A stretch of DNA of 64,000 nt from Pedobacter ginsengisoli. Its GTDB lineage: Bacteria; Bacteroidota; Bacteroidia; Sphingobacteriales; Sphingobacteriaceae. The DNA lies in assembly GCF_030244015.1 (NCBI RefSeq), contig NZ_JASSYX010000002.1, positions 186,001-250,000 of the forward strand, read 5' to 3'. Each line of letters starts with the position of its first letter. Position 1 is the first letter of the stretch. The translations under genes and the position numbers were made by a program. Below the pieces are notes generated by a model. That model was not told where the DNA came from. It made no database searches and worked only from the letters and a program-made list of their open reading frames with translations. Below, piece after piece: positions 32,877 through 41,730 of the stretch.

Positions 32877-35444
32877 ATGAGCCTGGAAAAATACGTCAAA
32901 AAAAGAGATTTCACCAAGACCAAAGAGCCCGGTTCAGGGAAAAAAACGATCGGGGCTGATCAATCGGCAGCAAAATCTAAATTGATATTTGTTGTACAAC
33001 GACATCATGCGTCAAGATTGCATTACGACTTCAGACTGGAAATGGCCGGAGTGCTCAAGAGCTGGGCCGTGCCCAAAGGACCTTCTTTAAATCCTCAGGA
33101 CAAACGGTTGGCTATGATGGTTGAAGATCATCCTTATGCCTACCGGACCTTTGAAGGTACTATTCCTACCGGAAATTATGGTGCAGGTGCGGTGGATATT
33201 TTTGATCAGGGCTGGTATGAGGCACTGGATAAGGGATCGGAAAATGATCTGCTGAAAGATCTTCATGCGGGAAGTTTGAAATTTAAATTGCATGGCAAGA
33301 TTCTGAAGGGGGAGTTTGCCCTGGTGAAAATAAAAAGCGCCGAAGATAACGCATGGCTCTTAATCAAACATAATGATGACTATGCGGTTAAAAAGGCATT
33401 TGACAGCGAAGACCTGGTCAGTGCAGCGGTAAAGAAAAAAGGACTTGATTTTAAAAAGGAAGCTAAAAAAGAAAAGAATACAGTTGTACAGGACGTAGCG
33501 GATCAGGACGCAGAAGAAAAAATTCAAGAGGCCCCTGCTGAAAATATGGAGGAGATCGATTATAGGCCTATGCTGGCGAAGTTGTCCGACAGACTGTTTG
33601 ATGATGCAGCCTGGATATATGAGAAAAAGCTAGACGGATATCGTGCGTTGGCTTATGTCAAAGCTAGAGGCGGTGTGAAACTGATTTCGAGAAACGGGAT
33701 AGACTTTGGAACAAAATACAAAGCGGTGTCTGATGCGCTTGCTGGATTAGGTTTGGATGCGGTCATAGACGGGGAACTGGCTGTAGAGGATAAAAATGGT
33801 CGGAGCTATTTTCAGAAATTGCAGAACTATAAGGCAGATACCGAAAAAATAACGCTTAAGTTCTATGTGTTTGATCTGCTGGCTTTAAACGGTCATGATA
33901 TCAGAAATATGGAACTGCTGAAGCGCAAAGAGCTGCTGCAAAAGCTGATCGGGGGCCTGAATAATCCATCCGTAATTTATAACGGGCATATTCAGGGAAA
34001 AACCAGGGACCTTCTGGCCGAAGCTGAGAAACAGGGTTGGGAAGGAGTTATAGCCAAGCATGCGGAGAGTACTTATATAAGTAATAAGCGCACAGACCTG
34101 TGGCTTAAGTTTAAGCTTCAGAACACGCAGGAAGCCGTGATCATCGGCTATTCTAAACCTTCAGGGGGCAGGCATTATTTTGGCTCGCTTGCCCTGGGGA
34201 TGTACCAGGGGTCTGAGCTGATATATATAGGAAATTGCGGTACTGGATTTAATGAGGAAACGCTAAAGGATGTATTCGGTAAAATGAAGCGACTGGTGCA
34301 GAAAAGCAAACCTGTAAAGGATGATGTGCATAAGGAAAGAGAATTTACCTGGTTGAAACCGGAACTCGTATGTGATGTGACTTATTCTGAATGGACAGAA
34401 GATGAGCACTTGAGACATCCGGTATTTAAGGGGCTGCGTATTGATAAAGAACAGGATAAAGTGGTGAGAGAGGTACCTGCTGAAAATAAGAATAACGATG
34501 CAAATGATATGGAAGGTCTAACGGATAGTATTAAGAAGGAGGAAAAGGAACTGGTTTTTGGTAAGAAAAAGGTGAAGCTGACTAATCTGAACAAAATTTA
34601 CTGGCCAAAAGAGCAGATCACAAAGGGCAGGCTTATCAAGTATTACGGTGAGGTGAAGGATTACATTTTACCTTATCTGAAGGACAGGCCGCTGTCGCTG
34701 AACAGACATCCTAATGGTATTGGGGAACCCGGCTTTTTCCAAAAAGACCTGGATCTGGATAAGGTACCGAAATGGATAAAATCAGTACCGCTTTATTCGG
34801 AAAGTAATGATAAGGATATAGATTACCTGGTTTGTAATGACGAGGCAACATTGTTATGGATGGTCAACCTGGGTTGTATAGAGATCAATCCCTGGCTTAG
34901 CAGGTATAAAAAGCCCGATCATCCGCTGTATGCAGTGCTGGACCTGGATCCGCATGATATTGATTTTAAAGAGGCCGTCAAGGTGGCGCTTTCGGCCAAG
35001 TCATTGCTGGATAAAATGAAGATCACGGCATTTATTAAAACATCGGGCTCAAAAGGACTGCATATATTTATTCCCGTGGGGGACAAATATGATTACGACA
35101 TTACCAAGGATTTTATAAAGTACCTTGGACAATTATTGCTGGATAAACATCCGGATACGACCAGTCTGGAGCGTAGTCCTTCCAAACGGAAAAACAAGAT
35201 CTACCTTGATTTCCTTCAAAACAGAAGGGGGCAAACTATAGCCGCGCCTTATTCTGCAAGGCCGAAACCAGGTGCTATGGTTTCGACTCCGCTGGATTGG
35301 GAGGAAGTGAATGAGGACCTTGATCTGAAAAATTATACCATATTTAATACTATGGACAGACTGAAAAAGAAGGGGGACCTGTGGAAGAATATCTTGGTTA
35401 TAAAAAATGATCTTTTTAAGGCTTTAAAAAAGTTAAGAGAATAA
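32877..35444 (+). CDS. ligD: Multifunctional ATP-dependent DNA ligase D (PE-ligase-polymerase)
   Basis: 855-residue enzyme of bacterial non-homologous end joining. It has an N-terminal 3'-phosphoesterase domain (about 1-175) with FVVQRHHASRLHYDFRLE (His49, Asp51 region). The ATP-dependent ligase domain (about 225-510) has nucleophile Lys251 in EKKLDGYRAL and motif IIIa in FYVFDLLALNG, plus motifs IV and V. A charged linker (about 510-545) leads to a primase-type polymerase domain (about 550-855) with LTNLNKIYWPKEQITKGRLI, LSLNRHPNG, LDLDPHD (catalytic Asp pair) and SGSKGLHIFIPV. The order PE-LIG-POL matches the Agrobacterium/Bacteroidota form. No ku gene is adjacent. Confidence 0.96.
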   Translation: MSLEKYVKKRDFTKTKEPGSGKKTIGADQSAAKSKLIFVVQRHHASRLHYDFRLEMAGVLKSWAVPKGPSLNPQDKRLAMMVEDHPYAYRTFEGTIPTGNYGAGAVDIFDQGWYEALDKGSENDLLKDLHAGSLKFKLHGKILKGEFALVKIKSAEDNAWLLIKHNDDYAVKKAFDSEDLVSAAVKKKGLDFKKEAKKEKNTVVQDVADQDAEEKIQEAPAENMEEIDYRPMLAKLSDRLFDDAAWIYEKKLDGYRALAYVKARGGVKLISRNGIDFGTKYKAVSDALAGLGLDAVIDGELAVEDKNGRSYFQKLQNYKADTEKITLKFYVFDLLALNGHDIRNMELLKRKELLQKLIGGLNNPSVIYNGHIQGKTRDLLAEAEKQGWEGVIAKHAESTYISNKRTDLWLKFKLQNTQEAVIIGYSKPSGGRHYFGSLALGMYQGSELIYIGNCGTGFNEETLKDVFGKMKRLVQKSKPVKDDVHKEREFTWLKPELVCDVTYSEWTEDEHLRHPVFKGLRIDKEQDKVVREVPAENKNNDANDMEGLTDSIKKEEKELVFGKKKVKLTNLNKIYWPKEQITKGRLIKYYGEVKDYILPYLKDRPLSLNRHPNGIGEPGFFQKDLDLDKVPKWIKSVPLYSESNDKDIDYLVCNDEATLLWMVNLGCIEINPWLSRYKKPDHPLYAVLDLDPHDIDFKEAVKVALSAKSLLDKMKITAFIKTSGSKGLHIFIPVGDKYDYDITKDFIKYLGQLLLDKHPDTTSLERSPSKRKNKIYLDFLQNRRGQTIAAPYSARPKPGAMVSTPLDWEEVNEDLDLKNYTIFNTMDRLKKKGDLWKNILVIKNDLFKALKKLRE

Positions 35445-35547
35445 ATGTGGATGATTTGTTGGATTAACGTCAGAAATCCGTAAACGCTTTTAATAATGTG
35501 ATGAAGATGTTACTTTTGTTAACACTGTTAATTAATTTTAAAGTAGT

Positions 35548-36153
35548 ATGGGCATCGCAGAACGCAAAATAAGGCAAAAGGAAGAATTCAGGACAAGTAT
35601 ACTCGAAGCGGCCTGGCTGCAGGTACTTGCTGACGGCTGGCAGTCTTTATCCATCAGAAAAATAGCAGATGCGATAGAGTATAGTATCCCGGTGATCTAC
35701 AATCATTTTGAAAATAAAGAAGCTATTTTGCTTGAGTTCACGAAAGAAGGCTTTCAGAAGCTGGCAGATGCCTTGCAATCTGTAAAAGATCAGCACACTG
35801 ATCCTTCTGCACAGCTCGAGGCCATTGCCCATGCTTACTGGGATTTTGCGTTTGAAAATAAAGAGTATTATCAGCTTATGTTTGGATTGGGAATACCCGC
35901 TTGTGACCGGGTAAATCAGGTTGTGGAGATGAAGACCATGTCCATGGTCATGATCACGACAATACAGGACGCGATAGCTGGCAGCAAGAACAGGGATGTC
36001 GATTATTTTTTAAAATACCATACTTATTTTTCTATACTTCACGGACTGGTGTCTATACAGATGATTGAAAAAGCAGGCAAGCCGGATGCGGAGAAAAAAA
36101 TGATCCTTCAGGATGCAATTTCAGGCTTTATTAATTCTCTTGTTGTCAGATAG
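35548..36153 (+). CDS. TetR/AcrR-family transcriptional regulator
   Basis: 201-residue regulator. The TetR HTH (about 10-60) reads RTSILEAAWLQVLADGWQSLSIRKIADAIEYSIPVIYNHFENKEAIL, with the usual YxHFxxKE ending. The helical ligand domain (about 70-195) resembles the TetR_C_33-type. It precedes a DoxX gene by 78 nt on the same strand and may control it. The ligand is unknown. Confidence 0.93.
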   Translation: MGIAERKIRQKEEFRTSILEAAWLQVLADGWQSLSIRKIADAIEYSIPVIYNHFENKEAILLEFTKEGFQKLADALQSVKDQHTDPSAQLEAIAHAYWDFAFENKEYYQLMFGLGIPACDRVNQVVEMKTMSMVMITTIQDAIAGSKNRDVDYFLKYHTYFSILHGLVSIQMIEKAGKPDAEKKMILQDAISGFINSLVVR

Positions 36154-36231
36154 TACCTAATTTCATTATATTCCCCTTCAAAAATAATATGATACCAAAT
36201 TGTCTGTTAAACCAATAAAATAAACGCCTAT

Positions 36232-36663
36232 ATGAGAAGACTATTCAATACCAATTTTAACAACGAAAGTGTGCACTTTATGCTGTTGATCCTGCGTGTA
36301 GCAGTTGGAGCTTTCATGCTTGTTCACGGTTATCAGAAACTGCAGTGGATTTTAGCGGGCGGAGAACTTCAGTTTGCTAATCCAATTGGCCTGGGTGTTC
36401 CGGTGTCTTTGTACCTAACGGTATTTGCAGAATTTTTCTGTTCCATATTACTGATCCTTGGAATGGCAACAAGACTGGCGACAATTCCATTGATCATTCT
36501 CATGCTGGTTGCAGTCTTTATTGTGCATGCTCCTGATGGTTTTGATAAGAAAGAGCTGGGCTTACATTTTCTGGTTGTCTATTTATTTCTGCTGGTAGCA
36601 GGTCCGGGAAAATACAGCATCGACCGGTTTATCAATCCGGGTCCGGGCAGACGCAGACGCTAA
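36232..36663 (+). CDS. DoxX-family membrane protein
   Basis: 143-residue inner-membrane protein with four helices. The N-terminal ILRVAVGAFMLVHGYQKL and then LTVFAEFFCSILLILGMATRLATIPLIILMLVAVFIVHAPDGF are diagnostic for DoxX/YphA proteins, and a last helix (LHFLVVYLFLLVAGPGKYSIDRFI) follows. The C-terminus is basic (GPGRRRR). DoxX proteins are linked to redox or oxidative-stress functions, without a defined reaction here. It lies behind a TetR regulator. Confidence 0.93.
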   Translation: MRRLFNTNFNNESVHFMLLILRVAVGAFMLVHGYQKLQWILAGGELQFANPIGLGVPVSLYLTVFAEFFCSILLILGMATRLATIPLIILMLVAVFIVHAPDGFDKKELGLHFLVVYLFLLVAGPGKYSIDRFINPGPGRRRR

Positions 36664-36709
36664 TTTGACCTGAGCATCATTTAATGTATATTATTTCGTT
36701 ATAGCTGTT

Positions 36710-37309
36710 ATGAAGAGGATTTTATTAGTTTGCCTGACGGCTATCGCAGTTTCTGGTTGTGGAATTAACAAGCAGGCGCAACAGATCAAGGCACTTGAAA
36801 AATGTAAATACAGGATTACTTCAGCTGAGCAGATCATGGTGGCAGGTACTGATGTAAAAAAGTTGATGGGTGGACAGGATATGGACCTGGGAAGTTTACC
36901 GGGCCTGGCTTTCGGTCTGCTAAGAAAAGATGTACCCCTTAAGGCACGTCTGAACCTGGAGGTTACCAACCCGACGGCTAATGATGCAGCGATTAATGAG
37001 TTTGAATATAAAATCCTGATCAACAAACAGGAATTGGCCAATGGTTTTATAAACCAGGTGGTAAATGTCGTTGCGGGCGGCTCTACTACAGTACCGGTGG
37101 CTATGGAGGTGAATATTTATCCTTTTATCTCCAATAACAAAGTGATGGGAGAGATCAGCGAGTTCATTAAAAGCAGTAAAGGCGGCCCTGAAAAGAAGGG
37201 AATGCTTACGCTCAAAATCAGGCCTAGTATTAAGGTAGGCAATGCGCTGATCAAGTACCCCGGTTTTATTACCATAGATAAAGAAGTAAGCAGCAAAATT
37301 CTCCTATAA
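36710..37309 (+). CDS. LEA-type-2-like lipoprotein
   Basis: 199-residue lipoprotein: the lipobox AVSGC puts the lipidated Cys at 17. The middle part (about 60-170) reads VPLKARLNLEVTNPTANDAAINEFEYKILINKQELANGFI, the pattern of late-embryogenesis-abundant type 2 (WHy/LEA_2) beta-sandwich domains, followed by VVAGGSTTVPVAMEVNI. Such domains occur in many Bacteroidota lipoproteins of unknown role. It sits 46 nt after doxX and may be in the same transcript. Confidence 0.8.
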   Translation: MKRILLVCLTAIAVSGCGINKQAQQIKALEKCKYRITSAEQIMVAGTDVKKLMGGQDMDLGSLPGLAFGLLRKDVPLKARLNLEVTNPTANDAAINEFEYKILINKQELANGFINQVVNVVAGGSTTVPVAMEVNIYPFISNNKVMGEISEFIKSSKGGPEKKGMLTLKIRPSIKVGNALIKYPGFITIDKEVSSKILL

Positions 37310-37405
37310 GAACTGTAGTATTTTTGCAGGATTGTTACGGAGTTTAATTTGCATTGAACAGGAGATTAAGGATTTTTAAGTAATTTCGGACTTTACGATC
37401 CGAAT

Positions 37406-39847
37406 ATGAGACTTAATATATACCTGTTCTTCATGATTGCAACATGCCCGCTTTTTGTCAAAGCGCAGAGCATGCAGCAATTAAATGCTGCGGAAATCAA
37501 ACAAGGCCTGCAGGCCTTGAATGTAACCGGTAGTGTGCTTTACATTGCGGCCCATCCTGATGATGAAAATACCCGTTTGTTAACTTATCTGGCCAAGGAA
37601 AAGAAAGTACGCACGGGTTATTTGTCCCTGACAAGGGGTGATGGTGGTCAGAATTTAATTGGCAACGAACAGGCGGAATTGCTGGGGCTGATCCGTACAC
37701 AAGAATTGCTCGCGGCACGTCGTATGGATGGTGCTGAGCAGTTCTTTACCCGTGCCAATGATTTTGGCTTTTCCAAAAATTCTGAAGAAAGTTTCAAGAT
37801 ATGGGGCAAGGCAAAGATTCTTGCTGATGTGGTCTGGGTGATCCGTAAGTTTCAGCCGGATTTGATCATCACCAGGTTTCCCGAAGATTCCCGTGCCGGG
37901 CATGGCCATCACTCTGGGTCAGCTATCCTGGCGCATGAAGCCTTTGCTGCTGCTGCTGATCCAAAACAGTTTCCGGAACAGCTTGCCTTTGTGAAGCCCT
38001 GGCAGGCTAAACGTATCTTTTGGAACACATTTAATTTTGGCGGCAACAATACGACTTCGGATGACCAGTTGAAAGTTGATGTGGGTTCGTATAATGCACT
38101 GTTAGGCAAAAGTTATGGTGAGATCGCCGCGGAAAGCCGTTCTAACCACAGGAGCCAGGGTTTCGGTTCATCAAGACAGCGGGGGTCCGGACTGGAGTTC
38201 TTTACCCCCGTGGCGGGTGATGCGGCTCAGAAAGATATTTTCGAAGGGATTGATTTTACGTTAAACCGGAATCCGGGAAGTGCTGCCGCACAGCAATTAC
38301 TGGATGATATCAACGCGACATATGATGTGGCTGATCCCTCAAAATCGGTTATCAAATTGTTAAAGCTTAAAGCACTGGTTAAAGGTAAACCTTTTAAACA
38401 GGCGCAATTGGATGACCTCATCCTGGCATGTGCGGGCATCTGGCTGGAAAGTGCAGCAGAAAATTCGGCTTATGCAATTGGTGATGATGTTAGTGTCAGG
38501 GTGCAGGGGATAGCCAGGGTCAAAGAAGGGTTTGCATTGCCCATCAGTGTCATAGAAAGCAATTCGGGTGCTTCTTTTGCGCTTAAGCCCAATCAGTTTG
38601 TGTCCCAGGATAAAAAAATCTCTTCTGTCAATGCAAGAATTACTCAGCCTTACTGGCTGGAAAAGGAGCACGGTATTGGTGCTTATGTCGTTGATTCCCT
38701 TTCAAAAATAGGACTGGCGGAAAATCCTGTAGGTTTAAGTGGTTTGTTTGAAGTAAAGATAGGTGATGAAGTGATAGAAAAACAGTTGCCTGTTGTTTAT
38801 AAATACACAGACCAGGTGCGGGGTGAGATCTATCAGCCGCTTGTTATTGCTCCTCCGGTAACAGCAACACCTGGAGACAGGTCTTTTATCTTTAATGGCA
38901 ATGAACCTAAAAAGATCAGCCTGATGTTAAAGGCTTTTAAGGATAATGCTTCCGGGGTGCTTGAGCCTAAGGTTCCGGCAGGATGGAAAGTAGTACCTGC
39001 AAAGATGGATTTTACGATTGCAGGAAAAGGCGAGGAGCAGCGTGCTGATTTTACAGTTACTCCGGCCGGAGGAGTTTCGGAGGGTGTTTTTTCGCTCAAT
39101 GTGGTCGTAGGTGGTAAAAATTATCATCAGGGTCTGCATGTTATCAATTATGAGCATATCCCGGTTCAGACCTTATTTCCTTTAACACAGGCAAAAATGA
39201 GCAGAATAGACCTGAAGTTTGCCGGTAAACGCATCGGATACATCGCAGGTGCGGGAGATATGGTAGCTGAGTCAATGAAACAAGTAGGATACAATGTTGA
39301 GAATTTGAGTGTAAATCAGCTGATTAACGGAGACCTTTCTATTTATGATGCGATATTGACGGGAGTGAGATTGTATAATGTGGATGAACAAATGCGGATC
39401 ATACAGCCACGATTGATGAAGTATGTGGAAGAGGGCGGGACCTTGCTGGTCCAGTATAATGTGAATTCACCGCTGCGGATCAATAACCTGGGTCCTTTTC
39501 CTTTCGGATTGTCAAGAGACCGTGTGACGGAAGAGGATGCGAAAGTGACTTTACTGTCTCCGGACCATCCGGCATTGAATTATCCCAATAAGATCACTAA
39601 CAAGGATTTTGAGGGCTGGGTCCAGGAAAGGGGTTTGTATTTTGTGGCCAATATGGACCAGAAATACACACCGTTGCTGAGTATGAATGATAGTGGTGAA
39701 TCTGCTAAGAATGGTTCGCTGATCGTAGCAGAATATGGCAAAGGAAGATATGTATATACAGGGATTTCATTCTTCAGACAGCTGCCCGCCGGGGTGCCCG
39801 GGGCTTATCGTTTGTTTGTCAACCTGTTGTCCGGAAAGAAAAATTAA
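37406..39847 (+). CDS. PIG-L family deacetylase with C-terminal extension
   Basis: 813-residue exported protein. A signal peptide covers 1-20 (FFMIATCPLFVKAQS). The N-terminal PIG-L/LmbE zinc-dependent deacetylase domain (about 40-290) has the metal and catalytic motif AAHPDDE (49-54) and the second metal site in RAGHGHHSGSA. This family removes N-acetyl groups from GlcNAc-type sugars. The large C-terminal part contains beta-sandwich segments (about 390-590) and a Rossmann/glutamine-amidotransferase-like end (about 600-810: RIGYIAGAGDMVAESMKQVGYNVE, then YVEEGGTLLVQYN). This long form is typical of Bacteroidota. It is followed 11 nt later by a small membrane gene and a sodium symporter, suggesting import of the released product. 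Confidence 0.93.
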   Translation: MRLNIYLFFMIATCPLFVKAQSMQQLNAAEIKQGLQALNVTGSVLYIAAHPDDENTRLLTYLAKEKKVRTGYLSLTRGDGGQNLIGNEQAELLGLIRTQELLAARRMDGAEQFFTRANDFGFSKNSEESFKIWGKAKILADVVWVIRKFQPDLIITRFPEDSRAGHGHHSGSAILAHEAFAAAADPKQFPEQLAFVKPWQAKRIFWNTFNFGGNNTTSDDQLKVDVGSYNALLGKSYGEIAAESRSNHRSQGFGSSRQRGSGLEFFTPVAGDAAQKDIFEGIDFTLNRNPGSAAAQQLLDDINATYDVADPSKSVIKLLKLKALVKGKPFKQAQLDDLILACAGIWLESAAENSAYAIGDDVSVRVQGIARVKEGFALPISVIESNSGASFALKPNQFVSQDKKISSVNARITQPYWLEKEHGIGAYVVDSLSKIGLAENPVGLSGLFEVKIGDEVIEKQLPVVYKYTDQVRGEIYQPLVIAPPVTATPGDRSFIFNGNEPKKISLMLKAFKDNASGVLEPKVPAGWKVVPAKMDFTIAGKGEEQRADFTVTPAGGVSEGVFSLNVVVGGKNYHQGLHVINYEHIPVQTLFPLTQAKMSRIDLKFAGKRIGYIAGAGDMVAESMKQVGYNVENLSVNQLINGDLSIYDAILTGVRLYNVDEQMRIIQPRLMKYVEEGGTLLVQYNVNSPLRINNLGPFPFGLSRDRVTEEDAKVTLLSPDHPALNYPNKITNKDFEGWVQERGLYFVANMDQKYTPLLSMNDSGESAKNGSLIVAEYGKGRYVYTGISFFRQLPAGVPGAYRLFVNLLSGKKN

Positions 39848-39858
39848 CAGAACTAGCC

Positions 39859-39999
39859 ATGAAGCCTGAAAACCAATTGCAAAATGAACAGGAACTGCCT
39901 CCATTCGTAAAAACCTGGCGCCAGTTTTACAGGCTGCTGATTAGCTGGCTGGTCTTCCTGATCTTTATATTTTACGCATTTACAAAATACTTCGAATGA
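39859..39999 (+). CDS. 46-residue single-helix membrane peptide coupled to the sodium symporter
   Basis: A short gene starting 11 nt after the PIG-L stop and ending in an ATGA overlap with the symporter start (39996). It translates to a polar N-terminus (MKPENQLQNEQELPPFVKTW), then RQFYRLLISWLVFLIFIFYA, one clear membrane helix, then FTKYFE. The tight spacing on both sides and the translational coupling support a real gene. By analogy with small subunits that accompany SSS-family permeases it may be an accessory subunit; I do not recognise a named family. Confidence 0.75.
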   Translation: MKPENQLQNEQELPPFVKTWRQFYRLLISWLVFLIFIFYAFTKYFE

Positions 40000-41690
40000 G
40001 TGCTATAGACTGGGCAGTATTGGTACTTACACTCGTCGTAATTGTGGTGTATGGCATTTATAAAAGCAGGGGTGAACAGAACATTCATGGCTATCTGCTC
40101 GGAAATCAAAGCCTGCCATGGTACCATGTCTGCCTGTCTGTAATGGCAACGCAAGCCAGTGCAATCACTTTTTTGTCTGCACCGGGACTTGCGTATTCCT
40201 CAGGGATGAGCTTTGTTCAGTTTTATTTTGGACTGCCATTGGCCATGATCGTGTTGTGTATCACGTTTGTTCCTATATTCCACCGGTTGAAGGTCTATAC
40301 CGCATATGAATACCTGGAGCAAAGATTTGACTTGAAGACCAGGGCGCTGACCGCTTTTTTGTTTTTGGTACAAAGAGGGCTTTCTACAGGAATTACGATC
40401 TATGCGCCTTCCATTATCTTATCTACTATATTAAATATAAATACTACTTACACCACTTTATTTATTGGCAGTCTGGTGGTATTTTATACCGTATATGGGG
40501 GGACCAAGGCAGTTTCCTATACTCAAATGCTACAGATGAGCATTATTTTTTGCGGTCTGTTTGCAGCCGGAGCCATGGTGGTGCATTTGCTGCCTGCCAA
40601 TATAGGTTTTGTAAAGGCCATTAGCATTGCCGGTAAGATGGGAAGGACCAATGCAATAGACCTGACTTTTGACCCCAATAACAGGTATACCTTATGGACT
40701 GGCCTGCTTGGCGGTTTCTTTTTGCAGTTGTCTTATTTCGGAACGGACCAAAGCCAGGTAGGCCGGTATCTTTCGGGAGCATCGGTAAGTCAGAGCAGGC
40801 TGGGCTTGCTGATGAACGGGTTGGTGAAAATCCCCATGCAGTTCCTGATCCTGCTGATCGGTGTATTGGTGTTTACATTTTATCAGTACAACAAGCCTCC
40901 TGTTTTCTTTAATAGCTTCGAGCTTAACAAGCTGGAAAAAAGTAAATATAATCCTGAGCTGAATAAGATCAAAGCAGAATACAGTCTCATTCATAAGGAA
41001 AAAGAAATTGCCGTCAATAAGATGAATGCGGCGTTGGATAAGGATGATGCAGGATTGGTAGATGACCAAAGAAAGGTATTGCAGGAAGCTGATCAAAAGG
41101 AAAAATCGATTAAGAAGCAGGTTACTGACTTAATGGTTAAGAATGATAAACACGCAAACACCGATGACAATAACTATATCTTTTTGAGTTTTGTGACCCA
41201 GTACCTTCCCCGGGGCCTGATCGGCTTGCTCATTGCTATTATTTTCCTGGCTTCCATGGGATCAACCGCAAGTGCGCTGAATTCGCTGGCTTCTACAACG
41301 GTGATCGATATCTATAAAAGGCTGATAAAAAAAGACGCTTCAGACCATGAATATCTGCAGGTATCCAGACTGGCAACGGTATTTTGGGGCATAGTTTGTA
41401 TTGTTATGGCTTTGTACGCAAGCAAGATTGGTAATTTACTGGAGGCAGTAAATATACTTGGGTCATATATTTATGGGACAATCCTTGGTGTTTTTCTGGT
41501 GGCGTTTTATGTAAAGTCTGTCAACGGCCGGGCAGTTTTTTTTGGTGCTGTCCTCACAGAGATTGTGGTGACCCTGTTGGGCTGGAATGAAGTGGTGGCT
41601 TATTTATGGCTGAATGTCATCGGATGTATGCTGGTGATATTTTTCTCCCTGATCATTCAGGCTGTTATAAAACATAAAAAAAGTGCCTGA
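39996..41690 (+). CDS. Sodium:solute symporter (SSS family)
   Basis: 564-residue inner-membrane Na+-coupled transporter with about 13 helices. Characteristic segments are YLLGNQSLPWYHVCLSVMATQASAITFLSAPGLAY, VYTAYEYLEQRFDLKTRALTAFLFLVQR, TVYGGTKAVSYTQMLQM and FYFGTDQSQVGRYLSG-like LSYFGTDQSQVGRYL. The late LASMGSTASALNSLASTTVIDIYKRL carries the Na2-site Ser/Thr residues. Residues 305-392 are an unusual hydrophilic Lys/Glu-rich loop likely to form a coiled coil. The start overlaps the 46-residue membrane peptide gene. The substrate is unknown; a sugar or sugar acid released by the PIG-L product is a guess. Confidence 0.95.
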   Translation: MSAIDWAVLVLTLVVIVVYGIYKSRGEQNIHGYLLGNQSLPWYHVCLSVMATQASAITFLSAPGLAYSSGMSFVQFYFGLPLAMIVLCITFVPIFHRLKVYTAYEYLEQRFDLKTRALTAFLFLVQRGLSTGITIYAPSIILSTILNINTTYTTLFIGSLVVFYTVYGGTKAVSYTQMLQMSIIFCGLFAAGAMVVHLLPANIGFVKAISIAGKMGRTNAIDLTFDPNNRYTLWTGLLGGFFLQLSYFGTDQSQVGRYLSGASVSQSRLGLLMNGLVKIPMQFLILLIGVLVFTFYQYNKPPVFFNSFELNKLEKSKYNPELNKIKAEYSLIHKEKEIAVNKMNAALDKDDAGLVDDQRKVLQEADQKEKSIKKQVTDLMVKNDKHANTDDNNYIFLSFVTQYLPRGLIGLLIAIIFLASMGSTASALNSLASTTVIDIYKRLIKKDASDHEYLQVSRLATVFWGIVCIVMALYASKIGNLLEAVNILGSYIYGTILGVFLVAFYVKSVNGRAVFFGAVLTEIVVTLLGWNEVVAYLWLNVIGCMLVIFFSLIIQAVIKHKKSA

Positions 41691-41716
41691 TGCCTTTCAT
41701 AGCATCAGGCACTTTA
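41676..41716. terminator. Rho-independent terminator between convergent genes
   Basis: AAAAAGTGCCTGATGC and GCATCAGGCACTTTA pair around a CTTTCATA loop. It overlaps the symporter stop codon and lies 15 nt before the end of the convergent DUF2911 gene, so it can serve both strands. Confidence 0.88.
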
Positions 41717-41730
41717 TCCTTATATTGATC

